A stretch of DNA of 64,000 bases from Eutreptiella sp. 'Long Island Sound 2002'. Its lineage: Eukaryota > Euglenozoa > Euglenophyceae > Eutreptiales > Eutreptiaceae. This document shows, in pieces, positions 1 through 10,879 of this stretch. The position numbers and the translations under genes are program-made. The notes under the pieces are model-generated. The model searched no databases, was not told where the DNA came from, and saw nothing but the letters and a program-made list of their open reading frames with translations. The DNA lies in the NCBI GenBank assembly GCA_964036045.1, contig OZ038379.1:113096611-113160610 (forward strand), read 5' to 3'. Position 1 is the first letter of the stretch. Each line of letters starts with the position of its first letter.

Positions 1-60
1 GAAAATGTGAAATTCGTACGAAATTCGTACGAATTTCGTGCGAATTTCACATGACTGTCA
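1..60. repeat. palindromic array, GAAATTCGTACGAATTTC family (downstream of gene X)
   Basis: Positions 5-52 read as one near-perfect palindrome built from GAAATTCG/CGAATTTC half-sites around TAC or TGC spacers and bounded by ATGTGAAATT...AATTTCACAT. It is cut by the window edge and is the third of three clusters of this family around the X-Y gene pair. Confidence 0.85.
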
Positions 61-424
61 CAGAATTTCTGCCAAAGCCTCATCCTTATGCCCTCGTTGA
101 CCCTCACAAAACAAGCTCAGGATGGTGCTCATGGGCTATCACACACCCAGTCCAGTGGCTGTCATTCGGGCTGTCACTCAGCTAGCAATATAACGCGTCA
201 GGGGGCATAGCATACCCCAAATAAAATACAAACAGTTCCGCAGAAAAAATCGCAAACAGGTCAGGGGGCACACCGTACCCCAATTAATGTACAAACAGTG
301 CTGCAGAAAATTTCGCACAGTGGGGGGGGGGTACCCCACATATCGGTCAAACTGCCCATGCTTGGGGGGGGGGGGCAGGATAACATTCGTCGTGGTTAGA
401 AAGGACAGGTGCTCCGGAGGGTAC
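61..424. other. spacer with a two-copy 63-bp tandem repeat
   Basis: No convincing gene. TCAGGGGGCA...TACCCCAA...TACAAACAGT...GCAGAAAA occurs at about 198 and again at about 261, a 63-bp period. G runs follow at about 329 and 365. Probably the 3' flank of gene X. Confidence 0.5.
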
Positions 425-1946
425 CTACGCACCCCCCCCCCCAGGAGCAGAGCTCCGGCTAGCGGTGCCCTGGGAGCTCTGCTCCGCCACCGCCTCCACA
501 ACGGAGGGGTCCATGGCCGCCGACGTGAGGCGGTGGGGGGGGTACTGCCGGCGCACTTCCTCCATTGCGGCAGTCACCTTGGGGGCGTCGGGGGCCACGC
601 TGTCCACATCGACCTGCTTGCCACTGGGCATCATGGCCATCCGCAGGCCGGTGGACACTGCGGACATCTGGCCGGCGCATGCCTCGGCCTGGGCATGCCA
701 GGCCTGTGCGCCGGCCAGGAGGTGCCGGACACCGGCAGCACTGGCCCCACCCCTGTCACTCGGGGGGGCGGGGGCCTCGGCACCCTCAGCCCTCTCCACT
801 GCCGCCGCTGGCTGTGCCGCTGGCTTTGCCTTGCGCAACGTCGCCACGTCGCGCTCAAGAGTCCTCACCTTGGTGGCCAGCCGGTCACGCTCCTTGGTGA
901 CGTCCGCCAACCGCGACTCGCAGTCCCGCCTGTCCTCGTTGGCCCTAGACAGACGGGCCTCGAGGTCGCGGTTGGCGGCCTCCGCGCTGATGGCGCGTGC
1001 CTCCCACGCCCCCGCCCGCTGCTGGTCCACCCACTCCTGCACCACCCCCCTCTGCCCCCGCCCCCCCACCGGCTCCGCGTGCTCCGCCCGCACTGCCCGC
1101 TCCGCCGGGGTGGCCATACGCGGGGCTTTGGTGGGGGGGGTGGGGCCCGTGTCCCCTTCGGGGCGCCCTTTCCGCTTGCGCGTGGGGGGGGGGTTCGTCC
1201 TCCTCGACGTCAATGACGTCAACCACCACCCCCATCTTCCGCTGCCTCCCCACATGGACGCGCATGGCAAGCCATGCCACGTCCACCCACTCCGGCCTGC
1301 GCTGCTCCCAACCCGTGAGCACATTCAGCCCAAAAACCCCAGCCGTCGTCACCGTCCCCGCCTCCCCGATCCGCGCCACCCCCGTCTGCACCCGCCAGTG
1401 CCCACTCACAAGCCGGTAGGCAAACATGCCCACAAGCTCCTGCCCCGCAGGCAGGTGGGACCCCCCCCGGACCACAATGGGGCAGGGGAAGGAGATGCGG
1501 AGGGTGCCCTGCACCCCCCGCGACTCCAACACCATGTCGCACACGGCACTCAGATGCCGCTGCCGCCCATCGGGCCCGGGCGGCACCGGCTGGGTCCAGG
1601 CCGGATCCGGCTGCCTGGCGGCTAGGGTGACCCGGTCCAGGGGGCGGTCGTTGTGTGCGTCGCCCAACTCGTCGCGGGACGGCTGGGGCACCACCACCTC
1701 GCGCGCCACATGCCCCCTGGCGGTGCTGGCCTCGGTGCCTCCCGAACGTGGAGAGCGCTGCGACCCAACACTGCGCACACTGCCGGCCTCGCTTGGTGCC
1801 CGTCCACCGCCGGTGCCTGCAGGCTGGTCGCCACCGGGGCCTTCGGCGGGCTCGGCGTACTCCTCGGGCATTCGGGGCCGGGGCTTGTACCTGCGCTTGT
1901 TGTGGTGCCGAATATCCGGCGACCAAGCGGTGAACGGGACCTGCAT
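425..1946 (-). CDS. gene X: coiled-coil protein, partner of Y (frame changes at a G run)
   Basis: No known family recognised. The chosen ATG (1946-1944) lies about 80 bp downstream of a palindromic array. From the N-terminus: a basic stretch with KRRYKPRPR, a Pro/Gly/Arg-rich linker, a segment of about 100 residues that looks folded (contains VGMFAYRLVSGHWRVQTGV and GVFGLNVLTGWE), an acidic patch VDVIDVEEDE, then a basic region (TRKRKGRPEG). A heptad-patterned helix follows, from EAANRDLEARLSR to ERDVATLRKA, almost certainly a coiled coil. The frame changes at a run of ten G (1184-1193): upstream coding is open to DVEEDEPPP and downstream coding resumes in another frame. The C-terminus also lies near a G run, so its end is uncertain. 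A similar coiled-coil gene follows the second dioxygenase gene at 13641-14684. Role is unknown; a dimerising DNA- or protein-binding partner of Y is inference. Confidence 0.55.
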
Positions 1947-2023
1947 GCAGATGTGGGGAGGTGTGCAAGGCACAAATTGAGAAAGGGGGAGTGGACACGA
2001 GGCAATGCCTGAGCAAAAGGAGC

Positions 2024-2178
2024 AAATTGGACGAAATTCGTACGAAATTCGTACGAATTTCGTACGCATTTCACGTTTCGAGAAAATTCACACAAATTTA
2101 TTCACGTGAAATTCGTACGAAATTCGTACGAAATTCGTACGAATTTCGGACGAATTTCACGTGAATTTCGTCCAATTT
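2024..2178. repeat. nested palindromic array between genes Y and X
   Basis: About 155 bp of GAAATTCGTAC half-sites. AAATTGGACGAAATTC at 2024-2039 is inverted at 2163-2178, and an inner palindrome bounded by CACGTGAAATT/AATTTCACGTG spans about 2103-2163. The stop codon of Y lies inside it; the ATG of X is about 80 bp away. The position suits a promoter or operator for X and a terminator for Y (inference). Confidence 0.85.
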
Positions 2179-4123
2179 GCCAATGCACAAAGCAAACACA
2201 CAAGCAAGCACACCTTGCACTCGCATGGGCAGGTGATGCTCCATGCCCCGGTCCTCGCGCACTTGGGCGACCGCCACGCTGGGACCGTGTTCACCAGGTG
2301 CCACAGCGTGGTCGGCCGACCCGGGGGGGCAATGCCGGACAAGGCGAAGTGGATCTCCGACTCCGCGTCGACATCGCCCCCCTTGGCGACCTCAAGCTGG
2401 TGCACGCTGCCCACGAAGAACAGCATGCACTGGGGGCCGACCTCGATGACAGCGAGGTCGGAGGCCGGGGCCGACCGGGAGATGAAGGTGGGGTGGAAGG
2501 GGCAGGTGGGGGGGCCTGCCGGGAGCGTCTGGGGGAGGTCGGCGAAGAGGGCCTGGGCAGCCTCCCCCTCCCACAACCCCACCCTCCCAACCGCCCCCTT
2601 CCCCACCCACAACACCTGGTCCACGCTGGGGAGGTCCCAGTTGGACAAATCCCCAGCAACGTCCAGGGCCTCCTTGGGGGGGGTGGCGTCCAAGTGTGTG
2701 GTGTTGGCCTGGTGGTGTTTGTGTCGGGGGTCGGGGGTCCACAAGTTAAAAAGAGCCCCCTGCAGCCCATCCTTGGAGTCGGGGAGGGCAGGCAATCCAT
2801 GATGGCGGCTGGTTGCCGCCATCAGCAGCATGTCCCCCCGATGCAGCTCAACGGTGTCCCAGCGCGCCTCCCCCGCCTCCCCCGGGGCCGTCCCCGCCTG
2901 CACCGCCACCTGGTAGTCCTCTGACAAGCAGAGGAAGCTACTCAGGTGGCAGTCCCCCACCTCCCTGTCGCTGGGGGGGGGGACCTCGGGGTGGGTGGCC
3001 GCGTCGGTGTGGGGGAGCTGCGGCCCACTCCCCACACTGGCCACAATGACGCTGCCCGGCGTCATTGGGTGGAGGTCCCCAACCCCAGGGACACTTTCGG
3101 TGAGGTGGGGGTGGAACTTCTTGAAGAGAGGCCCCCCCAGCCCCGACCCCAAGGTGCTCTTGCTTTGCCACCGGCGGGGGAGCGCAGCATCCTTGGCCTG
3201 CTCCTCACTCCGCGCGGCGTTGGAAAGGAGCTCAAAATTCTTTGCGACGACTTTTTCGTCGCCGCTGCCCCACGCCTTCATCACCTTGTTCCACCCCACC
3301 TCACAATCCCGTGCCTCCACAAGCCCCCGAAGCACAATGTAGCCGTTCCCATCAACAAAGTTGAGGGGCGGCTGAGAGGGGCCAACCCTATCGGGGGCGG
3401 GGTCAGGGCTGCCCGTCACCCCATGAGGGGGGTCGGGAAGGGGTTCGGTGCGGAGGGGGGGTTCACTCGAAATGAAGGGGGGGGCGCATGAGGCACCACG
3501 GTACCATTGCAAAGAAGTTGTGCTATAGAAGGTGGGGTGGGTGACGTCGGGGACGTGCACCTGGGGGGGGATGGTGGGATGGAAAGGGGCGACGCCCAAA
3601 TCATCCCACCACCGGGGGTTGGCAAGATGCCAAGAAAAGGGGAAAAAAGAGTGGTCTGCTGGTGCACCTGCAGCAAGATCCTGCAGGCACACCATATCGC
3701 AGAGGGGGGGGGGTGTGGACGAGGTTAGTGGTGGGGTACACCTGGACGTGGGCGTCCTTAGGCTTCCCCACAGGGTTATTCCTCATCGAGTTGAGGAGCT
3801 GGTCAACACTGGAGGGGAGAGGGGTTAGATGGAGAAATTTGAGGGTGGGGAGTTGGTGGCGCAGTTCCCTCCACAGGGTTGTGGCCCATCCCCTCCCCCC
3901 GAGGTAGCTGTTGCGGATGGGGCTGCGCATGTCGATGTGGATGACATCGGGGGAGGGGTCGAGGGAGGCTGCCCAACCCACGATGTCATCCACCCCCAGT
4001 GCCTCCGACTCGTACGTTGCCTCCTTCAATTGATGGGAGGGCTTGGTAGTGGGCGAGGGTGTCGGCTGCGGGGTCGGGGCGCGAGGCCAGGCTTGCGAGT
4101 TGAGACATAGTTTGCTGCGACAT
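2157..4123 (-). CDS. gene Y: 2-oxoglutarate/Fe(II) dioxygenase-like protein
   Basis: The start is MSQQTMSQ at 4123, in the context ACAATG, about 70 bp from an upstream palindromic array. The main frame (3695-2157) carries a double-stranded beta-helix oxygenase signature: HxD in QLPHTDAATHP, a strand CHLSSFLCLSEDYQVAVQ, then RGDMLLMAATSRHHG with the distal histidine, and GALFNLWTPDP. An upstream motif VHVPDVTHPTFYSTT recurs as THIPDITHPTLYTTN in the second Y gene, tying the two into one family. Two frame changes are needed: near 4035 and at a run of ten G (3704-3713), where VHTPPP joins MVCLQDLAAG in another frame. The latter looks like a homopolymer indel. The substrate is not evident; prolyl-4-hydroxylase-like, phytanoyl-like or nucleic-acid dioxygenases all share these residues. 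Confidence 0.6.
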
Positions 4124-4189
4124 TGTTAAAAGAGAAGAACGCGAGGGCTTTGAGAGCTGTAACAAAGCGAAAGAGTGGAAAGGAGGGTA

Positions 4190-4255
4190 AATTCGTACGA
4201 AATTCGTACGAAATTCGTACGAATTCGTACGAAATTCGTGCGAATTTCACATTCT
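4190..4255. repeat. palindromic array upstream of gene Y
   Basis: Five CGTACG or CGTGCG cores separated by AAATT/AATT, ending in GTGCGAATTTCACAT as at 38-52. Looser GTGAATTT/GTGAATCT words continue to about 4330. It sits about 70 bp 5' of the Y start codon. Confidence 0.85.
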
Positions 4256-4388
4256 CGTGAATCTGTGAATCTAGCGTGAATTTCTGCGTGAATTTAGGTG
4301 CGTGAATTTCACACTCACACGAATCTCACCAAATGTGTTAAACCATGCGGGGACTTTAAACCTCTAAATTACACCTATTTGTTGCATC

Positions 4389-7300
4389 TTACTTTGGGCG
4401 AAGGTAGCACGACAAAAGCACACGATAGCACCAAGTTACGAGCAAAACACAGCAAAATTGGGTGAAATTCACGGTACCGTGAATCTCCGATTCAAACGGT
4501 CGGTTGACGAAGGGCCCAAGGTCCTCCCTTTCCCGGGCTCGGAGGATGGCCTCTTGGGCATCCACAATGGGTTTCATCATGTAGTCCCATATTCCATCCG
4601 TGTGTAGCTCACCGAGTTTGGAATCCCCGGGTCGTAACCCATACTCAATTGAAGTGGCACAGTGCTCTTTGCGGAGGCGACAAGCCGACAGATTGAGAGG
4701 CATTTCAAAGTGCTCTAAAATAATGTTGGTAGCAATGATGGGACACACAGTACACACCAAATACGCGAAACACAGTGTGCACAGCTTCTAGAGGCACGTT
4801 CGGAGGCACGCTAACCGGAACGCGCAGAACGTGGAAAACGTGTACAACACAAACGAATGCTTCCAGAAGCATGGGAGAGGCGCACGAAACAGAGCACGGA
4901 GAACGCAGGCAACGCAGAAAACGGTGGGTCGTATTCTTTTTCCTATCAAACCGTGTATCCGTTAATGTTTTCTCTCCCCCTTCCCGCCATGCGGGTTGGC
5001 TGGCACCTCTGGTGGTGTAATAATCAACTCACAGCGCTGTGGGGTCGTTGGTGGCCGGTCCAAGGGGCAGGCCACGAACCGCCACCACCACGTTGCCACG
5101 AGTGGGGGGGCTGTTGGGTAAGGGGTGCTAGCGTTGGGGTGCCCCATGCGGGCGCCACCGGGTGGGGCTGGGAGGCCTTACGGCCGACGGCCTCGTCGGC
5201 ATCCGGCCAGGAGGCCGTGGACTGCGTTGAACCCGGCGTTGGCCAAGTCACCGGGCTCTCGAAGTCGGTTCCGACGGCCGGCATCTTCTTCTGGGGCGTT
5301 ACTGAATGGCAAAAAGAACGCGGACAACGTCGATCACGCAGCGAACGATTCCAAAAGCACGGCGGAAACAAACCAACAATGACACGGATCACGCGCATAA
5401 CGCGGCAAACGCCCCTAGAAGCATGGTCGGAGGCACAAGGACGCAACGCGCGGAACGTGAACGGCGACAAACGACGAACTCACACCTGTCTCCAGCATAA
5501 CATTCTCGTCGGCGGATTCCTCCTCAGTCTCTTCGACCTTCACGTTGATCGGCGACCTCCTCAGCTCCACCGGCGTGATGCTGGGGCCCCTGTCGGCGCG
5601 GGGCTCTGTACAGGGGACGCCAAAAGCGTGCAGGACAGTGCAACTGCCCCCAGAGGCGTGACCGGAAGCACCGGTCCGGGACGCGGATGACGTGGAAAAC
5701 GCGGCCGACGCCTCTGGAAACATGACGGAAATCACATTAGGGGGACATGCAGAACATGGAACACACAGTGGCCCTACCTTCGGCTTGCATCGGTTCTGCT
5801 TGCAACGGTCTGGCTTGCAGTCCTTCCTCTTGCGTCGGTGGCCTCTCATACTGCTCCCACCATTCCCCTTCCTCTTCTCCCGGATCCATGTACGCTTGCC
5901 TGCCCCGCCACTCCCATTCGTGCTCCCACTCCTGCTCCATCTTGACGTACGGCTCCGGCTCCGGCTCCAACATCCGCGGTTGGGGTTGGGGTTGCAGCTG
6001 ATGGTGGTTTTCGTAGGGGTGATGGTGGTGGTGGTGGGGCTGGACCGGGCGCGGGAGATGGGGGTACCCAAACGGGGGTGGCGGACGCAACTGGGTTATG
6101 GTCCGAGCGTCCCCGTAATCTGCTGCCATCTGCAACGAAAACACACGGAACGAGGATTATTACCCCTGGAGGCACGTCCGGAAGCACGACTTCGGCAACG
6201 TGGATAACGCGGCGAACGCGCAGAACAACCGGAAGCAGCTCCAGAGGCGCGTTGGGAGGCAAAAAACCGGAACGTACATAACGTACATAACGCAGCATAC
6301 CCGCAGCGACGCCAACTCCCTCTTCTTGATCATCGTCCACGCGCCCGTCACCGGCAGCTCCTCCTCGCGGTCTTCGGTGAGGGTATACGCCATCATCCCG
6401 GCCATTGTGACCGTTCTCTTGTATCTCTCTTTGAGGTCGTCGGTACTCATGTCCACGAGATCTTCGGCGGCTAGGCTCGCAAGGGACGGCGGCGGTCGCC
6501 TCCGCTCCCCAAGGGGGTGCTGCCCCTTCAGCGCTGCCAAGGGGACCCCGTGCAGCTCCGGGCCTGGTGCCTCCGCCCCCACGAGCGCGCTGGGCGGCCT
6601 CTCCAGGGCCTCCACGCAGCCAGTACAAACGGAGATCCCTTTTAGGATCCCAGCCGTGGCCTGCCGGTGCCCCGACGTCCGGTAGACGCGGTCCAAGTGT
6701 TCACGGGCGGCGGAGGCGGATTGCGCGTTCTTAACGCCGCAGGCCAGCAGACCCTGCACCGCGGTCGGGCGCACCTGGCTGTGCAGTAGGGTGGCAGCGG
6801 CAGCATCCTTCCGACCACTGGCGTCCGCGCTCAAGCACACTCGGTAGTGCTTCTCCGGCCGTCCCAGCGTCACCCCATACTCCGCAAGTCCGGACTCCAG
6901 AACCTGAAGAACGCGAAAAACACACAAATGTCCTCCAGAAGCATGTCCGGAAGCAGGGAACTGGCACGCGGACCACGCGCATAACGCGGGGGACGCCTCT
7001 AGAAGCATGGTCGGAGGCACGCAAAACACAACGCATGGGACGTGAATGACACCTGCATGTCGTTCATGTATTGCGCGCTGTCTTTGTAGTGCTCGAAGCG
7101 AGTCGTCTTCGCCGGGATGGACTTCTGGGGACCCACCGCTCCTTCAATCTTGAAGCCCACGCTGCCCACTCCGCCCGCCTTCTCTTTCCCCTTCTCTTTC
7201 CCCTTCTCTTTGCCCTTCTCTTTGCCCTTCGGCTTCCCCTCCTTGGCCTTCCCTTCCTTCCCCTTCGCACCCTCCACCACCACAACGTCCTGCGCCGCCG

Positions 7301-8246
7301 CTGCCAGCTCCTGCTTCTGCTGCCCAATCGCCTCTCCGTCTGCCTCTGGCTCCTTCTCCTTGTCCTTCTGCTTCTCCTTGTGCTTCTCCTTCTCTTTCTC
7401 CAAAACGGTACTCCTTGCGGCCTTCTTCTCCGGAGTGGGCGCCCGCTGACTTCCACTGGCGCCGCTGGCGCTGGCACTGCTGGTGGTGCTGCTGCTGCTG
7501 CTGCTGGAGGACTCGTCTTCCTCCTCCTCCTCCTCTTCTTCCGGCTTGTCCTCCGCCCAGGCCCAAAACCGGTCCTTCTGCAGCTGAAAAGAACGTACAA
7601 AACACGGATAACGCAAGACGTGCATCCAGAAGCAGGGGTGGAGGCAAGAAACCGGAACGCGCAGAACGCGGATGACGCGCGGAACGCTCCCGGAAGCGCG
7701 TTCGGAGGCAATGATGCAGCACGTCATGAACGCAGAAAACACAGCCTAGGCCCCCCTGAAACTAGAGGCACACGTGCAACGCATTGACATACCCTCTTGT
7801 ACTTGAACCACTGATCTTGCTTGCTGCGGCAGTCGCAGACCTGGGGCAGGGCCCCCTTCTTTGCGGCCTTCGGCACCTTGACGTGGTACAGCTGCACCGT
7901 GGTCAAGTAGAAGGCCTTGCCGTCTTCCCAACCATCCGGCAGCTTCTTCTGCTTCTTGGCCCTGTGCTCGACCCACCCGCACCGATACCCCGCTGTGCAG
8001 AAAAGAATGCAATCAAGAGAGGAGAAGCATGGGGAACCAAATCAAGGGGCAATGTCGAGTAAGCATGTGACGGACAAAACGAACGAGGACAACGAAGGTT
8101 GCATGTTGCGGGCACATACATGTTTGTGCTTTCAGCTGGAAAACAACGAAGCTCATCTGGCCCGCCCCCTTCGGCTTCCACTTCTCCAACGCTCCAGCAG
8201 CCCTCAGCCACTGCTTACAGTTGTTGGGGTACAGCGGGGTGGTCAT
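4389..8246 (-). CDS. eight-exon gene, 841-aa charged low-complexity protein, family not recognised
   Basis: Exons (minus strand): 8246-8120, 7992-7793, 7583-7053, 6903-6301, 6129-5778, 5605-5486, 5301-5033, 4712-4389. All introns are GT-AG, the phases are consistent and the joined length is 2,526 nt. Exons 1-2 look globular (KQWLRAAGALEKWKP; CGWVEHRAKKQKKLPDGWED). Exon 3 has a Glu run, a Ser run and a long Lys/Glu segment with KGKEKGKEK repeats. Exon 4 is mostly helical and ends near MIKKRELASLR. Exon 5 has a His run (HHHHHH), Pro/Gln repeats and acidic Trp-rich stretches. Exon 6 is acidic with INVKVEETEEES. The final exon reads HFEMPLNLSACRLRKEH and ends at TAA; its acceptor is the second AG of TTTTAGAG. 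No catalytic motif is seen; a nuclear scaffold or chromatin role is only a guess. The 5' end is uncertain because an upstream non-coding exon is possible. Confidence 0.7.
4713..5032 (-). repeat. intron 7 with introner-like repeat
   Basis: 320-bp GT-AG intron, donor GTGAGT. At about 4790-4900 it carries the family core GCCTC...ATGCTTCTGGAAGC...CGCGTTCCGGTT...GCCTCC...GCCTCTAGAAGC (minus-strand reading). An exon-like TGA lies just inside the donor. Confidence 0.6.
5302..5485 (-). repeat. intron 6 with introner-like repeat
   Basis: 184-bp intron. Contains GCCTCC, GACCATGCTTCTAG, GGGCGT and CGCGTTATGCGCGTGATC in the same order as intron 3, then a poly-T/C tract and CATTCAG. Confidence 0.65.
5606..5777 (-). 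repeat. intron 5 with introner-like repeat (diverged)
   Basis: 172-bp intron. Carries TTTCCAGAGGCGTCGGCCG, CGTCATCCGCGT, GGTGCTTCCGG and CACGCCTCTGGGGG, matching the order of blocks in the other introns. Confidence 0.55.
6130..6300 (-). repeat. intron 4 with introner-like repeat
   Basis: 171-bp intron, donor GTATGC, acceptor GTTGCAG. Blocks: CGTTCCGGTTTTTTGCCTCC, GCCTCTGGAGCTGCTTCCGG, CGCGTTATCCACGTT, GTGCTTCCGGACGTGCCTCC. Confidence 0.65.
6904..7052 (-). repeat. intron 3 with introner-like repeat (clearest copy)
   Basis: 149-bp intron that is almost entirely repeat. Two GCnTCCGGA/CTTCTnGAGG palindromic blocks flank a CGCGTTATGCGCGT core, followed by a T-rich tract and CTTCAG. Confidence 0.7.
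7584..7792 (-). repeat. intron 2 with introner-like repeat
   Basis: 209-bp intron, donor GTATGT, acceptor TTTTCAG. Its distal two thirds hold GCCTCCGAACGCGCTTCC, CGCGCGTCATCCGCGTTC, GCGCGTTCCGGTTTCTTGCC and CTGCTTCTGGATG. Confidence 0.65.
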
Positions 8247-8269
8247 TTTGTGAGAAGAGGGCCTCAGGG

Positions 8270-8395
8270 GCAACGGGGAAGACGAACAGAACGCAGCAAA
8301 CGCAGCAAACGTACCTCCAGAAGCACGGGCGGAAGCACCGAAGCGGAACAGGGAAAACGCGGCCGACGCGCGGCACCTGTACAACGCTCAGAACG
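8270..8395 (-). repeat. introner-like repeat upstream of the first coding exon
   Basis: Minus strand: GTACAGGTGCCGCGCGTCGG, CGTTTTCCCTGTTCCGCTTC, GGTGCTTCC, GTGCTTCTGGAGG, then GCTGCGTTTGCTGCG. This suggests an intron in the 5' UTR. Its exact splice sites were not settled. Confidence 0.45.
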
Positions 8396-8576
8396 ATGGA
8401 AGCAGAGGCAGAGGCAACATGCAAAGTGCTTCTCTCCTTGAAAATAGATGAACCGCATGAAAACTCATGCGCGAGTGCGTCGCGCCACCTCAAAAACCCC
8501 CGGAAGCGTCGTAAAAGCAAGGGTGTTTTTCCCGACCCCTAGAAGCGCCCATTTCGTCATCTACGTCGCAGACAAG

Positions 8577-8660
8577 GGAATATAACCCGGGATATTACCG
8601 CTGCGATATCCCGGGTTATATACCACCGATATCTGCGGATATCCTCGTGCCTATGCCACG
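8577..8660. repeat. GATATC/CCCGGG palindromes (family of the PHD-gene arrays)
   Basis: TATAACCCGGGATAT and its exact complement ATATCCCGGGTTATA flank a 10-nt loop at about 8581-8620. GATATCTGCGGATATC and GTGCCTATGCCACGGATAT follow, words shared with the arrays at 21510, 22618 and 56378. It lies about 330 bp upstream of the eight-exon gene. Confidence 0.75.
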
Positions 8661-9125
8661 GATATAAGGGATTGATGGGCCGACGGGCCCAATACATTGT
8701 GGGAGAGAGGCCCCAAGGGTGGCACCCACACTTTCAAAAGATCAATTTACCTTTGGAGGTGTGGGAAGGCCCCAAGGGCGGCACCCACACATCCACACAA
8801 TATTGAATTTCAAATTGATCGACTTCGAGGACATGGACAAGGACATTAAATTTGAGTTTGAATTATGTCTCAAAATTGTTGATAGGGTACAAGGAAGGGA
8901 AATGATCAACCATTCATCAATTGTACATTCAAGTTCTCAAATTTGGGTCAAGTTGTCTTGTATCAATGTGTGTTATTGGTATTTATGTGCCCTTGTTAGT
9001 TGTGAGTCTTCATTGAGTATATTCCTTTATCTCAGGTTAGTACTGGGGAATCCATGGGGTCTGGGAAACCTATTTTACCCCCTAAATACCCATGGAGAAA
9101 TTGAGGATTTTTTGTTTTTTGCCTA
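8661..9125. other. spacer with a direct repeat, no gene seen
   Basis: GGCCCCAAGG(G)TGGCACCCAC occurs at about 8709 and 8769. The rest is AT-richer sequence without a convincing gene. Confidence 0.4.
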
Positions 9126-9129
9126 ACTG

Positions 9130-9370
9130 GTGCCTTGGGGAACACGTTGGAGTGTAGTGTTCCCCAGGGATATTATTTGTTCCCCCAGTGCCATTTTGTG
9201 TTACCGCGGGTGTTACCGGTAACAGGTTGGTATTCCCCAGTGTTGTTCCCCACGATGCTGATTTTAGGTTCCCCAGGTTCCCCAGGGTGTTACCACTGTT
9301 CTTTTCCTCTTGTAGACACCCTTCAGAGCCCTCGTTTGTTCCCTACTGTGTTACCTTGGCTATTTTGAGG
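9130..9370. repeat. GTTACC/GTTCCCC motif field
   Basis: Dense scattered copies of GTGTTACC and GTTCCCCAG, including the palindrome TGTTACCGGTAACA near 9212. The same words flank the GIY-YIG/RT gene. It lies just downstream of the piggyBac-like gene in that gene's orientation. Confidence 0.6.
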
Positions 9371-9422
9371 TCCCTCTGCGTGCCCAGGCCCTTGTGCACA
9401 ACAGTGGACCGCAGGAAACACA

Positions 9423-10720
9423 TTACTTCTTCAGCTGACTGTGCAAAGTTGCGAAACACACATGATAACTATGGACAGACACGCCACAGGCGGCGCACTT
9501 GAACCAAGTGCGACCGCCGCAGGTGACACAGGTTCCTCTGCTGTTTACCAACACAGGTGCGTGCACTTCGTCGCCTTTTTGCACGTACAACTCGAGGATG
9601 TCCCATTGGAAATCCCAAAGGCACTTCTTCTGGGAAATCAGGCCTTGGCACCTAGCAGTGGTGAAGGTATTTACAATGGCATACCTATACAGCAATGCCT
9701 TCAGCGCTTTGGACCAGCACTTGAAGCGGCCGGTTTCCCGGTGCTCCAGTGCCAGCTGCTTGGCGCTGTCAACCCCATTGGCAAGCTGCCGGTAGGCAGC
9801 AACAATAGGGGGCAGCGAGTAACCTCCCCGGTGTGGTGACCTGATCCCATCGTATTGACAGTTGGACACAAAGGGCACCAGCCGAGGGGGTTTGCTGCCC
9901 ACCTTGGGGTTTTTGAAAACATGTAAACTAGAACCCCCTTTGCGGACATAGGCCTCGGCCACTTGGCCTGGCAAATTAAAAGGGAATGACCGGCAGTCGC
10001 AACCCCTTCCTGGTCACGCTTGGTTAGGAAAAGAAAAGGGTGTTGCCTCCGGGCCAACTGGTGTGCGACAGCATGGCTGCCAAAGTAACGGTCACACACT
10101 AGTGCCGTTGATGATGGAAGTAGGTCCACCCACCTGTGGGCCATTTCCCGTGCCGTTCGAGGGCCGGCCACATTTTCGCGACCATGAAAAATGCGGACTC
10201 TCTTCCCTCCGTAAAGGAAAATGTCTGTTACAAACGGGTGGACTGAGTCGGACATGACCAAAAGTTTGATCCCGGTGCTGTGGGGTTTCCGGGGAATGAA
10301 CATCCGCATGGGACCGGCCCGTTTCCCCTTATGGGGTACTATGGACTCATCCCCTGCAGCCGCCCATCCCCACACCCACAGCTGGGACCAATGGGCATTA
10401 ATAGCCTCCAAAAGGTCTGCACTACTACAGTTGGAGTGCCTGTGGATACTATACTACTCTTGGCGGCTAAGAAGGGAGGCAAGTCCCTTGTGGTGACACA
10501 ATGACGTGGGGTGCCACACGTCATCCACCCTGCGTGGTCGCCACATCCCTAGCATTACCCTAAAGAGGATGTACTTAGGCAACAAGGGAATTAACTCACT
10601 GCAGCCGTTCTTTGTTAGGTGATCGGATAGGGTCACCAAGATTGGCTTCAAGACGTCGTCTATATGACTACGAAGCCAACCCCAGATACTGTACATTCGC
10701 CAACTCCTGGTCAACTCCAT
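9423..10720 (-). pseudogene. piggyBac-like transposase, broken
   Basis: Matches the DDE_Tnp_1_7 plan. GDESIVPHKGK precedes GIKLLVMSDSVHPFVTDIFL (first catalytic Asp region). LVCDRYFGSHAVAHQLA holds the second. FVSNCQYDG and IVAAYRQLANGVDSAKQL, followed by RFKCWSKALKALLYRYAIVN, match the family's tail. The C-terminus is a Cys-rich CxxC...CxxC finger (CVTCGG, CAACGV) typical of piggyBac. An in-frame TAG (10454-10456) interrupts the N-terminal part and a frame change near 9970 separates the second and third blocks. Terminal inverted repeats with TTAA ends were not found. The upstream part (10720-10454) is not clearly piggyBac and may be only chance open frame. Inactive unless the breaks are introns or assembly errors. 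Confidence 0.7.
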
Positions 10721-10862
10721 GTCGAGAGCATTCAGCTTGCTTGTACTTGTGCACTGTGTTGTTGCTACGCCTTGTGCATGAAACGTGAGGAACTATCTAT
10801 ATTTTGCAGCTTATGGTTGCGTTGCTTTGTTGTTATGTTGCAATATGTGGGTTTTTTGGGTC

Positions 10863-10874
10863 GAAGCCAACTTT
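10863..10874. repeat. 12-bp direct repeat, left flank of second Y-X cassette
   Basis: GAAGCCAACTTT, repeated at 14834-14845 just outside the outer palindromic arrays. Possible target-site duplication or an edge copy of the array unit. Confidence 0.4.
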
Positions 10875-10879
10875 TTGGA

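Noticed and set aside
5737-6144. Separate short genes in the eight-exon region
   Set aside because: They are single exons or intron read-through frames; the spliced model joins them with consistent phase.
8719-9126. 135-aa ORF starting MAPTLSKDQFTFGG
   Set aside because: No motif, lies over a direct repeat and runs into the GTTACC motif field; no second copy to test conservation.
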